Below, piece by piece: positions 24,077 through 38,556 of a stretch of DNA of 64,000 nucleotides. Under the pieces are notes generated by a model. The model had not been told where the DNA came from. It did no database searches and saw only the letters and a list, made by a program, of their open reading frames with translations. Each line of letters begins with the position of its first letter. Within the stretch, counting starts at the first letter, position 1. The position numbers and the translations under genes are program-made. The DNA lies in NCBI GenBank assembly GCA_932294295.1, contig OW028578.1, forward strand, positions 39,437,410 through 39,501,409, in the 5' to 3' direction. The DNA comes from Alitta virens (lineage: Eukaryota; Annelida; Polychaeta; Phyllodocida; Nereididae).

Positions 24077-27000
24077 TTAATAGTACCAAATATTGGTGCT
24101 TACTGGATAGCTAACTACCGAGCTACCAGAAATTTGTTGAGCAAAGTTAAAGTATTTTGTGGAAAATGACACATAAAAGTCTGGGAGCTGGGTATATAGA
24201 ATGATAGCAGAAATTTGGTAGTGTATGTATTAGATAGCCTGATTCATTGGCTATTTAATAGTACCAAATATTGGTGCTTACTGGATAGCTAACTACCGAG
24301 CTACCAGAAATTTGTTGAGCAAAGTTAAAATATTTTGTGGAAAATGACACATAAAAGTCTGGGAGCTGGGTATATAGAATGGTAGCAGAAATTTGGTAGT
24401 GTATTTATTAGATAGCCTTCTTCATTGGCTATTTAATGGTATCAAATATTGGTGCTTACTGGATAGTTAACTACCCAGCTACCAGAAATTTGTTGAGCAA
24501 AGTAAAATTTTATGTGGAAAATGACACATAAAAGTCTGGGAGCTGGGTATATAGAATGATAGCAGAAATTTGGTAGTGTATGTATTAGATAGCCTTATTC
24601 ATTGGCTATTTGATGGTACCAAATATTGGTGCTTACTGGATAGCTAACTATCCAACTACCAGAAATAAAAGTCTGGGAGCTGGGTATATAGAATGATAGC
24701 AGCAATTTGGTAGTGTATTTATTAGATAGTCTTATTTATTGGCTATTTCAATGGTACCAAATATTGGTGCTTACTGGATAGCTAACTACCCAGCTACAAG
24801 AAATTTGTTGAGCAAAGTTAAAATATTTTGTGGAAAATGACACATAAAAGTCTGGGAGCTAGGTATATAGAATGATAGCAGAAATTTGGTAGTGTATGTA
24901 TTAGATAGCTTGAACTATTGGCTATTTAATTGTACCAAATATTGGTGCCTACTGGATGGCTAACTACCCAGCTACCAGAAATTTGTTGAGCAAAGTTAAA
25001 ATATTTTGTGGAAAATGACACATAAAAGTCTGGGAGCTGGGAATATATAGAATAATAGCAGATATTTGGTAGTGTACTTATTAGATAGCCTTATTCATTG
25101 GCTATTTAATGGTACCAAATATTTGTGCTTACTGGATAGCTAACTACCCAGCTACCAGAAATTTGTTGAGCAAAGTTAAAATATTTTGTGGAAAATGACA
25201 CATAAAAGTCTGGGAGCTGGGTATATAGAATGATAGCAGAAATTTGGTAGTGTATGTATTAGATAGCCTGATTCATTGGCTATTTAATGGTACCAAATAT
25301 TGGCGCTTACTGGATAGCTAACTACCGGGCTACCAGAAATTTGTTGAGCAAAGTTAACTTTTTTTGTGGAAAATGACACATAAAAGTCTTGGAGCTGGGT
25401 ATATATAGAATGATAGCAGAAATTTGGTAGTGTATGTATTAGATAGCTTTAACTATTGGCTATTTAATGGTACCAAATATTGGTGCTTACTGGATGGCTA
25501 ACTACCCAGCTACCAGAAATTTGTTGAGCAAAGTTAAAATATTTTGTGGAAAATGACACATAAAAGTCTGGGAGCTGGGTATATAGAATGATAGCAAAAA
25601 TTTGGTAGTGTACTTATTAGATAGCCTTATTCATTGGCTATTTAATGGTACCAAATATTTGTGCTTACTGGATAGCTAACTACCCAGCTACAAGAAATTT
25701 GTTGAGCAAAGTTAAAATATTTTGTGGAAAATGACACATAAAAGTCTGGGAGCTGGGTATATAGAATGATAGCAGAAATTTAGTAGTGTATGTATTAGAT
25801 AGCCTGATTCATTGGCTATTTAATGGTACCAAATATTGGCGCTTACTGGATAGCTAACTACCGAGCTACCAGAAATTTGTTGAGCAAAGTTAACTTTTTT
25901 TGTGGAAAATGACACATAAAAGTCTGAGAGCTGGGTATATAGAATGATAGCAGAAATTTGGTAGTGTATGTATTAGATAGCTTTAACTATTGGCTATTTA
26001 ATGGTACCAAATATTGGTGCTTACTGGATGGCTAACTACCCAGCTACCACAAATTTGTTGAGCAAAGTTAAAGTATTTTGTGGAAAATGACACATAAAAG
26101 TTTGGGAGCTGGGTTTATAGAATGATAGCAGAAATTTGGTAGTGTATGTATTAGATAGCCTGATTCATTGGCTATTTAATAGTACCAAATATTGGTGCTT
26201 ACTGGATAGCTAACTACCGAGCTACCAGAAATTTGTTGAGCAAAGTTAAAATATTTTGTGGAAAATGACACATAAAAGTCTGGGAGCTGGGTATATAGAA
26301 TGATAGCAGAAATTTGGTAGTGTATGTATTAGATAGCTTTAACTATTGGCTATTTAATGGTACCAAATATTGGTGCTTACTGGATGGCTAACTACCCAGC
26401 TACAAGAAATTTGTTGAGCAAAGTTAAAATATTTTGTGGAAAATGACACATAAAAGTCTGGGAGCTGGGTATTTAGAATGATAGCAGAAATTTGATATTG
26501 TATTTATGAGATAGCCTTATTCATTGGCTATTTAATGGTACCAAATATTTGTGCTTACTGGATAGCTAACAACCCAGCTACCAGAAATTTGTTGAGCAAA
26601 GTTAAAGTATTTTGTGGAAAATGACACATAAAAGTCTGGGAGCTGGGTATATAGAATGATAGCAGAAATTTGGTAGTGTATGTATTAGATAGCCTGATTC
26701 ATTGGCTATTTAATAGTACCAAATATTGGTGCTTACTGGATAGCTAACTACCGAGCTACCAGAAATTTGTTGAGCAAAGTTAAAATATTTTGTGGAAAAT
26801 GACACATAAAAGTCTGGGAGCTGGGTATATAGAATGATAGCAGAAATTTGGTAGTGTATTTATTAGATAGCCTTCTTCATTGGCTATTTAATGGTATCAA
26901 ATATTGGTGCTTACTGGATAGTTAACTACCCAGCTACCAGAAATTTGTTGAGCAAAGTAAAATTTTATGTGGAAAATGACACATAAAAGTCTGGGAGCTG

Positions 27001-28020
27001 GGTATATAGAATGATAGCAGAAATTTGGTAGTGTATGTATTAGATAGCCTTATTCATTGGCTATTTGATGGTACCAAATATTGGTGCTTACTGGATAGCT
27101 AACTATCCAACTACCAGAAATTTGTTGAGCAAAGTTAACTTTTTTTGTGGAAAATGACACATAAAAGTCTGGGAGCTGGGTATATAGAATGATAGCAGCA
27201 ATTTGGTAGTGTATTTATTAGATAGTCTTATTTATTGGCTATTTTAATGGTACCAAATATTGGTGCCTACTGGATGGCTAACTACCCAGCTACAAGAAAT
27301 TTGTTGAGCAAAGTTAAAATATTTTGTGGAAAATGACACATAAAAGTCTGGGAGCTGGGTATATAGAATGATAGCAGAAATTTAGTAGTGTATGTATTAG
27401 ATAGCCTGATTCATTGGCTATTTAATGGTACCAAATATTGGCGCTTACTGGATAGCTAACTACCGAGCTACCAGAAATTTGTTGAGCAAAGTTAACTTTT
27501 TTTGTGGAAAATGCCACATAAAAGTCTGGGAGCTGGGTATATGGAATGGTAGCAGAAATTTGGTAGTGTATTTATTACATTGCCTTATTCATTGGCTATT
27601 TAATGGTACAAAATATTGTTGCATACTAGATTGCTAACTACCCAGCTACCAGAAATTTGTTGAGCAAAGTTAACTTTTTTTGTGGAAAATGACACACAAA
27701 AGTCTTGGAGCTGGGTATATATAGAATGATAGCAGAAATTTGGTAGTGTATGTATTAGATAGCTTTAACTATTGGCTATTTAATGGCACCAAATATTTGT
27801 GCTTACTGGATAGCTAACTACCCAGCTACCAGAAATTTGTTGAGCAAAGTTAACTTTTTTGTGAAAAATGACACATAAAAGTCTGGGAGCTGGGTTTATA
27901 GAATGATAGCAGAAATTTGATATTGTATTTATTAGATAGCCTTATTCATTGGCTATTTAATGGTACCAAATATTGGCGCTTACTGGATAGCTAACTACCG
28001 AGCTACCAGAAATTTGTTGA
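24077..28020. repeat. Satellite, mosaic section with links to 31.4-32.8 kb and 41.6-42.8 kb
   Basis: The part 24077-25350 is collinear with a stretch ending at about 42838, at an offset of 17445 bp before 24666 and 17486 bp after it. The 41-bp change is the deletion in the short monomer. The part 25924-27285 is collinear with 31451-32812 at an offset of 5527 bp (shared rare marker CTGAGAGCTG). Between about 27285 and 28020 the monomer order is unique and includes a fused monomer near 27500. Confidence 0.7.
24540..24690. repeat. Truncated monomer with 41-bp internal deletion
   Basis: At 24661-24670 the sequence reads AGAAAT directly followed by AAAAGTCTGG. The usual 41 bp from CTGTTGAGC to GACACAT are missing. 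The joint shows 2 bp of microhomology (AT). It is the only deletion of this size I saw in the array. The collinear copy near 42111 is intact, so the deletion is specific to this copy. Confidence 0.85.
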
Positions 28021-31000
28021 GCAAAGTTAAAATATTTTGTGGAAAATGACACATAAAAGTCTGGGAGCTGGGTATATAGAATGATAGCAGAAATTTGGTA
28101 GTGTATTTATTAGATAGCCTTCTTCATTGGCTATTTAATGGTATCAAATATTGGTGCTTACTGGATAGTTAACTACCCAGCTACCAGAAATTTGTTGAGC
28201 AAAGTAAAATTTTATGTGGAAAATGACACATAAAAGTCTGGGAGCTGGGTATATAGAATGATAGCAGAAATTTGGTAGTGTATGTATTAGATAGCCTTAT
28301 TCATTGGCTATTTGATGGTACCAAATATTGGTGCTTACTGGATAGCTAACTATCCAACTACCAGAAATTTGTTGAGCAAAGTTAACTTTTTTTGTGGAAA
28401 ATGACACATAAAAGTCTGGGAGCTGGGTATATAGAATGATAGCAGCAATTTGGTAGTGTATTTATTAGATAGTCTTATTTATTGGCTATTTTAATGGTAC
28501 CAAATATTGGTGCCTACTGGATGGCTAACTACCCAGCTACCAGAAATTTGTTGAGCAAAGTTAAAATATTTTGTAGAAAATGACATAAAAGTCTGGGAGC
28601 TGGGTATATAGAATAATAGCAGATATTTGGTAGTGTACTTATTAGATAGCCTTATTCATTGGCTATTTAATGGTACCAAATATTTGTGCTTACTGGATAG
28701 CTAACTACCCAGCTACCAGAAATTTGTTGAGCAAAGTTAAAATATTTTGTGGAAAATGACACATAAAAGTCTGGGAGCTGGGTATATAGAATGATAGCAG
28801 AAATTTGGTAGTGTATGTATTAGATAGCCTGATTCATTGGCTATTTAATGGTACCAAATATTGGCGCTTACTGGATAGCTAACTACCGAGCTACCAGAAA
28901 TTTGTTGAGCAAAGTTAACTTTTTTTGTGGAAAATGACACATAAAAGTCTTGGAGCTGGGTATATATAGAATGATAGCAGAAATTTGGTAGTGTATGTAT
29001 TAGATAGCTTTAACTATTGGCTATTTAATGGTACCAAATATTGGTGCTTACTGGATGGCTAACTACCCAGCTACCAGAAATTTGTTGAGCAAAGTTAAAA
29101 TATTTTGTGGAAAATGACACATAAAAGTCTGGGAGCTGGGTATATAGAATGATAGCAAACATTTGGTAGTGTACTTATTAGATAGCCTTATTCATTGGCT
29201 ATTTAATGGTACCAAATATTTGTGCTTACTGGATAGCTAACTACCCAGCTACAAGAAATTTGTTGAGCAAAGTTAAAATATTTTGTGGAAAATGACACAT
29301 AAAAGTCTGGGAGCTGGGTATATAGAATGATAGCAGAAATTTAGTAGTGTATGTATTAGATAGCCTGATTCATTGGCTATTTAATGGTACCAAATATTGG
29401 CGCTTACTGGATAGCTAACTATCGAGCTACCAGAAATTTGTTGAGCAAAGTTAACTTTTTTTGTGGAAAATGACACATAAAAGTCTGGGAGCTGGGTATA
29501 TATAGAATGATAGCAGAAATTTGGTAGAATATGTATTAGATAGCTTTAACTATTGGCTATTTAATGGTACCAAATATTGGCGCTTACTGGATAGCTAACT
29601 ACCCAGCTACCAGAAATTTGTTAAGCAAAGTTAAAATATTTTGTGGAAAATGCCACATAAAAGTCTGGGAGCTGGGTATATGGAATGGTAGCAGAAATTT
29701 GGTAGCGTATTTATTACATTGCCTTATTCATTGGCTATTTAATGGTACAAAATATTGTTGCATACTAGATTGCTAACTACCCAGCTACCAGAAATTTGTT
29801 GAGCAAAGTTAACTTTTTTGTGAAAAATGACACATAAAAGTCTTGGAGCTGGGTATATATAGAATGATAGCAGAAATTTGGTAGTGTATGTATTAGATAG
29901 CTTTAACTATTGGCTATTTAATGGTACCAAATATTGGTGCTTACTGGATGGCTAACTACCCAGCTACCTGAAATTTGTTGAGCAAAGTTAAAATATTTTG
30001 TGGAAAATGACACATAAAAGTCTGGGAGCTGGGTATATAGAATGATAGCAAAAATTTGGTAGTGTACTTATTAGATAGCCTTATTCATTGGCTATTTAAT
30101 GGTACCAAATATTTGTGCTTACTGGATAGCTAACTACCCAGCTACAAGAAATTTGTTGAGCAAAGTTAAAATATTTTGTGGAAAATGACACATAAAAGTC
30201 TGGGAGCTGGGTATATAGAATGATAGCAGAAATTTAGTAGTGTATGTATTAGATAGCCTGATTCATTGGCTATTTAATGGTACCAAATATTGGCGCTTAC
30301 TGGATAGCTAACTACCGAGCTACCAGAAATTTGTTGAGCAAAGTTAACTTTTTTTGTGGAAAATGACACATAAAAGTCTGGGAGCTGGGTATATATAGAA
30401 TGATAGCAGAAATTTGGTAGTATATGTATTAGATAGCTTTAACTATTGGCTATTTAATGGTACCAAATATTGGCGCTTACTGGATAGCTAACTACCCAGC
30501 TACCAGAAATTTGTTAAGCAAAGTTAAAATATTTTGTGGAAAATGCCACATAAAAGTCTGGGAGCTGGGTATATGGAATGGTAGCAGAAATTTGGTAGTG
30601 TATTTATTACATTGCCTTATTCATTGGCTATTTAATGGTACAAAATATTGTTGCATACTAGATTGCTAACTACCCAGCTACCAGAAATTTGTTGAGCAAA
30701 GTTAACTTTTTTTGTGGAAAATGACACATAAAAGTCTTGGAGCTGGGTATATATAGAATGATAGCAGAAATTTGGTAGTGTATGTATTAGATAGCTTTAA
30801 CTATTGGCTATTTAATGGCACCAAATATTTGTGCTTACTGGATAGCTAACTACCGAGCTACCAGAAATTTGTTGAGCAAAGTTAACTTTTTTTGTGGAAA
30901 ATGACACATAAAAGTCTTGGAGCTGGGTATATATAGAATGATAGCAGAAATTTGGTAGTGTATGTATTAGATAGCTTTAACTATTGGCTATTTAATGGCA

Positions 31001-31060
31001 CCAAATATTTGTGCTTACTGGATAGCTAACTACCCAGCTACCAGAAATTTGTTGAGCAAA
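28021..31060. repeat. Higher-order unit, offset 4280 bp, copy 1
   Basis: It matches 32301-35340 at a constant offset of 4280 bp (24 monomers). Markers are GCAGCAATT (28444 and 32724), the 2-bp-short TGACATAAAAG with TTTTGTAG (28581 and 32861), and open frames 29564/33844 and 30457/34737. Small differences include GATAGCAAAC versus GATACCAAAA and TAGAATATG versus TAGTATATG. The following 31061-32300 is the rest of the 4280-bp period. Confidence 0.8.
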
Positions 31061-33373
31061 GTTAACTTTTTTGTGAAAAATGACACATAAAAGTCTGGGA
31101 GCTGGGTTTATAGAATGATAGCAGAAATTTGATATTGTATTTATTAGATAGCCTTATTCATTGGCTATTTAATGGTACCAAATATTGGCGCTTACTGGAT
31201 AGCTAACTACCCAGCTACCAGAAATTTGTTAAGCAAAGTTAACTTTTTTGGTTGAAAATGCCACATAAAAGTCTGGGAGCTGGGTATATAGAATGATAGC
31301 AGAAATTTGGTAGTGTATTTATTACATTGCCTTTTTCATGGGCTATTTAATGGTACAAAATATTGTTGCATACTAGATTGCTAACTACCCAGCTTCCAGA
31401 AATTTGTTGAGCAAAGTTAAAATATTTTGTGGAAAATGACACATAAAAGTCTGAGAGCTGGGTATATAGAATGATAGCAGAAATTTGGTAGTGTATGTAT
31501 TAGATAGCTTTAACTATTGGCTATTTAATGGTACCAAATATTGGTGCTTACTGGATGGCTAACTACCCAGCTACCACAAATTTGTTGAGCAAAGTTAAAG
31601 TATTTTGTGGAAAATGACACATAAAAGTTTGGGAGCTGGGTTTATAGAATGATAGCAGAAATTTGGTAGTGTATGTATTAGATAGCCTGATTCATTGGCT
31701 ATTTAATAGTACCAAATATTGGTGCTTACTGGATAGCTAACTACCGAGCTACCAGAAATTTGTTGAGCAAAGTTAAAATATTTTGTGGAAAATGACACAT
31801 AAAAGTCTGGGAGCTGGGTATATAGAATGATAGCAGAAATTTGGTAGTGTATGTATTAGATAGCTTTAACTATTGGCTATTTAATGGTACCAAATATTGG
31901 TGCTTACTGGATGGCTAACTACCCAGCTACAAGAAATTTGTTGAGCAAAGTTAAAATATTTTGTGGAAAATGACACATAAAAGTCTGGGAGCTGGGTATA
32001 TAGAATGATAGCAGAAATTTGATATTGTATTTATGAGATAGCCTTATTCATTGGCTATTTAATGGTACCAAATATTTGTGCTTACTGGATAGCTAACAAC
32101 CCAGCTACCAGAAATTTGTTGAGCAAAGTTAAAGTATTTTGTGGAAAATGACACATAAAAGTCTGGGAGCTGGGTATATAGAATGATAGCAGAAATTTGG
32201 TAGTGTATGTATTAGATAGCCTGATTCATTGGCTATTTAATAGTACCAAATATTGGTGCTTACTGGATAGCTAACTACCGAGCTACCAGAAATTTGATGA
32301 GCAAAGTTAAAATATTTTGTGGAAAATGACACATAAAAGTCTGGGAGCTGGGTATATAGAATGATAGCAGAAATTTGGTAGTGTATTTATTAGATAGCCT
32401 TCTTCATTGGCTATTTAATGGTATCAAATATTGGTGCTTACTGGATAGTTAACTACCCAGCTACCAGAAATTTGTTGAGCAAAGTAAAATTTTATGTGGA
32501 AAATGACACATAAAAGTCTGGGAGCTGGGTATATAGAATGATAGCAGAAATTTGGTAGTGTATGTATTAGATAGCCTTATTCATTGGCTATTTGATGGTA
32601 CCAAATATTGGTGCTTACTGGATAGCTAACTATCCAACTACCAGAAATTTGTTGAGCAAAGTTAACTTTTTTTGTGGAAAATGACACATAAAAGTCTGGG
32701 AGCTGGGTATATAGAATGATAGCAGCAATTTGGTAGTGTATTTATTAGATAGTCTTATTTATTGGCAATTTTAATGGTACCAAATATTGGTGCCTACTGG
32801 ATGGCTCACTACCCAGCTACCAGAAATTTGTTGAGCAAAGTTAAAATATTTTGTAGAAAATGACATAAAAGTCTGGGAGCTGGGTATATAGAATAATAGC
32901 AGATATTTGGTAGTGTACTTATTAGATAGCCTTATTCATTGGCTATTTAATGGTACCAAATATTTGTGCTTACTGGATAGCTAACTACCCAGCTACCAGA
33001 AATTTGTTGAGCAAAGTTAAAATATTTTGTGGAAAATGACACATAAAAGTCTGGGAGCTGGGTATATAGAATGATAGCAGAAATTTGGTAGTGTATGTAT
33101 TAGATAGCCTGATTCATTGGCTATTTAATGGTACCAAATATTGGCGCTTACTGGATAGCTAACTACCGAGCTACCAGAAATTTGTTGAGCAAAGTTAACT
33201 TTTTTTGTGGAAAATGACACATAAAAGTCTTGGAGCTGGGTATATATAGAATGATAGCAGAAATTTGGTAGTGTATGTATTAGATAGCTTTAACTATTGG
33301 CTATTTAATGGTACCAAATATTGGTGCTTACTGGATGGCTAACTACCCAGCTACCAGAAATTTGTTGAGCAAA

Positions 33374-35340
33374 GTTAAAATATTTTGTGGAAAATGACAC
33401 ATAAAAGTCTGGGAGCTGGGTATATAGAATGATACCAAAAATTTGGTAGTGTACTTATTAGATAGCCTTATTCATTGGCTATTTAATGGTACCAAATATT
33501 TGTGCTTACTGGATAGCTAACTACCCAGCTACAAGAAATTTGTTGAGCAAAGTTAAAATATTTTGTGGAAAATGACACATAAAAGTCTGGGAGCTGGGTA
33601 TATAGAATGATAGCAGAAATTTAGTAGTGTATGTATTAGATAGCCTGATTCATTGGCTATTTAATGGTACCAAATATTGGCGCTTACTGGATAGCTAACT
33701 ATCGAGCTACCACAAATTTGTTGAACAAAGTTAACTTTTTTTGTGGAAAATGACACATAAAAGTCTGGGAGCTGGGTATATATAGAATGATAGCAGAAAT
33801 TTGGTAGTATATGTATTAGATAGCTTTAACTATTGGCTATTTAATGGTACCAAATATTGGCGCTTACTGGATAGCTAACTACCCAGCTACCAGAAATTTG
33901 TTAAGCAAAGTTAAAATATTTTGTGGAAAATGCCACATAAAAGTCTGGGAGCTGGGTATATGGAATGGTAGCAGAAATTTGGTAGTGTATTTATTACATT
34001 GCCTTATTCATTGGCTATTTAATGGTACAAAATATTGTTGCATACTAGATTGCTAACTACCCAGCTACCAGAAATTTGTTGAGCAAAGTTAACTTTTTTG
34101 TGAAAAATGACACATAAAAGTCTTGGAGCTGGGTATATATAGAATGATAGCAGAAATTTGGTAGTGTATGTATTAGATAGCTTTAACTATTGGCTATTTA
34201 ATGGTACCAAATATTGGTGCTTACTGGATGGCTAACTACCCAGCTACCAGAAATTTGTTGAGCAAAGTTAAAATATTTTGTGGAAAATGACACATAAAAG
34301 TCTGGGAGCTGGGTATATAGAATGATAGCAAAAATTTGGTAGTGTACTTATTAGATAGCCTTATTCATTGGCTATTTAATGGTACCAAATATTTGTGCTT
34401 ACTGGATAGCTAACTACCCAGCTACAAGAAATTTGTTGAGCAAAGTTAAAATATTTTGTGGAAAATGACACATAAAAGTCTGGGAGCTGGGTATATAGAA
34501 TGATAGCAGAAATTTAGTAGTGTATGTATTAGATAGCCTGATTCATTGGCTATTTAATGGTACCAAATATTGGCGCTTACTGGATAGCTAACTACCGAGC
34601 TACCAGAAATTTGTTGAGCAAAGTTAACTTTTTTTGTGGAAAATGACACATAAAAGTCTGGGAGCTGGGTATATATAGAATGATAGCAGAAATTTGGTAG
34701 TATATGTATTAGATAGCTTTAACTATTGGCTATTTAATGGTACCAAATATTGGCGCTTACTGGATAGCTAACTACCCAGCTACCAGAAATTTGTTAAGCA
34801 AAGTTAAAATATTTTGTGGAAAATGCCACATAAAAGTCTGGGAGCTGGGTATATGGAATGGTAGCAGAAATTTGGTAGTGTATTTATTACATTGCCTTAT
34901 TCATTGGCTATTTAATGGTACAAAATATTGTTGCATACTAGATTGCTAACTACCCAGCTACCAGAAATTTGTTGAGCAAAGTTAACTTTTTTTGTGGAAA
35001 ATGACACATAAAAGTCTTGGAGCTGGGTATATATAGAATGATAGCAGAAATTTGGTAGTGTATGTATTAGATAGCTTTAACTATTGGCTATTTAATGGCA
35101 CCAAATATTTGTGCTTACTGGATAGCTAACTACCGAGCTACCAGAAATTTGTTGAGCAAAGTTAACTTTTTTTGTGGAAAATGACACATAAAAGTCTTGG
35201 AGCTGGGTATATATAGAATGATAGCAGAAATTTGGTAGTGTATGTATTAGATAGCTTTAACTATTGGCTATTTAATGGCACCAAATATTTGTGCTTACTG
35301 GATAGCTAACTACCCAGCTACCAGAAATTTGTTGAGCAAA
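33374..35340. repeat. 11-monomer higher-order unit, copy 1 (1967 bp)
   Basis: The private marker GATACCAAAAATT at 33431 recurs at 35398 and 38614. Open frames 33844 and 34737 recur at 35811 and 36704, all 1967 bp apart. The unit boundary is visible at 35341, where the end block changes from TTAACTTTTTTGTGAAAAATG (expected from 31061) to TTAAAATATTTTGTGG. Confidence 0.85.
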
Positions 35341-38300
35341 GTTAAAATATTTTGTGGAAAATGACACATAAAAGTCTGGGAGCTGGGTATATAGAATGAT
35401 ACCAAAAATTTGGTAGTGTACTTATTAGATAGCCTTATTCATTGGCTATTTAATGGTACCAAATATTTGTGCTTACTGGATAGCTAACTACCCAGCTACA
35501 AGAAATTTGTTGAGCAAAGTTAAAATATTTTGTGGAAAATGACACATAAAAGTCTGGGAGCTGGGTATATAGAATGATAGCAGAAATTTAGTAGTGTATG
35601 TATTAGATAGCCTGATTCATTGGCTATTTAATGGTACCAAATATTGGCGCTTACTGGATAGCTAACTATCGAGCTACCAGAAATTTGTTGAGCAAAGTTA
35701 ACTTTTTTTGTGGAAAATGACACATAAAAGTCTGGGAGCTGGGTATATATAGAATGATAGCAGAAATTTGGTAGTATATGTATTAGATAGCTTTAACTAT
35801 TGGCTATTTAATGGTACCAAATATTGGCGCTTACTGGATAGCTAACTACCCAGCTACCAGAAATTTGTTAAGCAAAGTTAAAATATTTTGTGGAAAATGC
35901 CACATAAAAGTCTGGGAGCTGGGTATATGGAATGGTAGCAGAAATTTGGTAGTGTATTTATTACATTGCCTTATTCATTGGCTATTTAATGGTACAAAAT
36001 ATTGTTGCATACTAGATTGCTAACTACCCAGCTACCAGAAATTTGTTGAGCAAAGTTAACTTTTTTGTGAAAAATGACACATAAAAGTCTTGGAGCTGGG
36101 TATATATAGAATGATAGCAGAAATTTGGTAGTGTATGTATTAGATAGCTTTAACTATTGGCTATTTAATGGTACCAAATATTGGTGCTTACTGGATGGCT
36201 AACTACCCAGCTACCAGAAATTTGTTGAGCAAAGTTAAAATATTTTGTGGAAAATGACACATAAAAGTCTGGGAGCTGGGTATATAGAATGATAGCAAAA
36301 ATTTGGTAGTGTACTTATTAGATAGCCTTATTCATTGGCTATTTAATGGTACCAAATATTTGTGCTTACTGGATAGCTAACTACCCAGCTACAAGAAATT
36401 TGTTGAGCAAAGTTAAAATATTTTGTGGAAAATGACACATAAAAGTCTGGGAGCTGGGTATATAGAATGATAGCAGAAATTTAGTAGTGTATGTATTAGA
36501 TAGCCTGATTCATTGGCTATTTAATGGTACCAAATATTGGCGCTTACTGGATAGCTAACTACCGAGCTACCAGAAATTTGTTGAGCAAAGTTAACTTTTT
36601 TTGTGGAAAATGACACATAAAAGTCTGGGAGCTGGGTATATATAGAATGATAGCAGAAATTTGGTAGTATATGTATTAGATAGCTTTAACTATTGGCTAT
36701 TTAATGGTACCAAATATTGGCGCTTACTGGATAGCTAACTACCCAGCTACCAGAAATTTGTTAAGCAAAGTTAAAATATTTTGTGGAAAATGCCACATAA
36801 AAGTCTGGGAGCTGGGTATATGGAATGGTAGCAGAAATTTGGTAGTGTATTTATTACATTGCCTTATTCATTGGCTATTTAATGGTACAAAATATTGTTG
36901 CATACTAGATTGCTAACTACCCAGCTACCAGAAATTTGTTGAGCAAAGTTAACTTTTTTTGTGGAAAATGACACATAAAAGTCTTGGAGCTGGGTATATA
37001 TAGAATGATAGCAGAAATTTGGTAGTGTATGTATTAGATAGCTTTAACTATTGGCTATTTAATGGCACCAAATATTTGTGCTTACTGGATAGCTAACTAC
37101 CGAGCTACCAGAAATTTGTTGAGCAAAGTTAACTTTTTTTGTGGAAAATGACACATAAAAGTCTTGGAGCTGGGTATATATAGAATGATAGCAGAAATTT
37201 GGTAGTGTATGTATTAGATAGCTTTAACTATTGGCTATTTAATGGCACCAAATATTTGTGCTTACTGGATAGCTAACTACCCAGCTACCAGAAATTTGTT
37301 GAGCAAAGTTAACTTTTTTGTGAAAAATGACACATAAAAGTCTGGGAGCTGGGTTTATAGAATGATAGCAGAAATTTGATATTGTATTTATTAGATAGCC
37401 TTATTCATTGGCTATTTAATGGTACCAAATATTGGCGCTTACTGGATAGCTAACTACCCAGCTACCAGAAATTTGTTAAGCAAAGTTAACTTTTTTGGTT
37501 GAAAATGCCACATAAAAGTCTGGGAGCTGGGTATATAGAATGATAGCAGAAATTTGGTAGTGTATTTATTACATTGCCTTTTTCATGGGCTATTTAATGG
37601 TACAAAATATTGTTGCATACTAGATTGCTAACTACCCAGCTTCCAGAAATTTGTTGAGCAAAGTTAAAATATTTTGTGGAAAATGACACATAAAAGTCTG
37701 AGAGCTGGGTATATAGAATGATAGCAGAAATTTGGTAGTGTATGTATTAGATAGCTTTAACTATTGGCTATTTAATGGTACCAAATATTGGTGCTTACTG
37801 GATGGCTAACTACCCAGCTACCACAAATTTGTTGAGCAAAGTTAAAGTATTTTGTGGAAAATGACACATAAAAGTTTGGGAGCTGGGTTTATAGAATGAT
37901 AGCAGAAATTTGGTAGTGTATGTATTAGATAGCCTGATTCATTGGCTATTTAATAGTACCAAATATTGGTGCTTACTGGATAGCTAACTACCGAGCTACC
38001 AGAAATTTGTTGAGCAAAGTTAAAATATTTTGTGGAAAATGACACATAAAAGTCTGGGAGCTGGGTATATGGAATGGTAGCAGAAATTTGGTAGTGTATT
38101 TATTACATTGCCTTATTCATTGGCTATTTAATGGTACAAAATATTGTTGCATACTAGATTGCTAACTACCCAGCTACCAGAAATTTGTTGAGCAAAGTTA
38201 ACTTTTTTTGTGGAAAATGACACATAAAAGTCTTGGAGCTGGGTATATATAGAATGATAGCAGAAATTTGGTAGTGTATGTATTAGATAGCTTTAACTAT

Positions 38301-38556
38301 TGGCTATTTAATGGCACCAAATATTTGTGCTTACTGGATAGCTAACTACCGAGCTACCAGAAATTTGTTGAGCAAAGTTAACTTTTTTTGTGGAAAATGA
38401 CACATAAAAGTCTTGGAGCTGGGTATATATAGAATGATAGCAGAAATTTGGTAGTGTATGTATTAGATAGCTTTAACTATTGGCTATTTAATGGCACCAA
38501 ATATTTGTGCTTACTGGATAGCTAACTACCCAGCTACCAGAAATTTGTTGAGCAAA
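35341..38556. repeat. 18-monomer higher-order unit, copy 1 (3216 bp), containing second 1967-bp copy
   Basis: The part 35341-37307 is the second copy of the 1967-bp unit. The part 37308-38040 matches 31061-31793 at an offset of 6247 bp (CTGAGAGCTG at 31451 and 37698). At about 38041-38070 it switches, in register, to sequence like 36811 onward (offset 1249 bp, 7 monomers) and runs to 38556, where the 3216-bp copy 2 starts. The unit is therefore a nested product of at least three exchanges. Confidence 0.8.
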
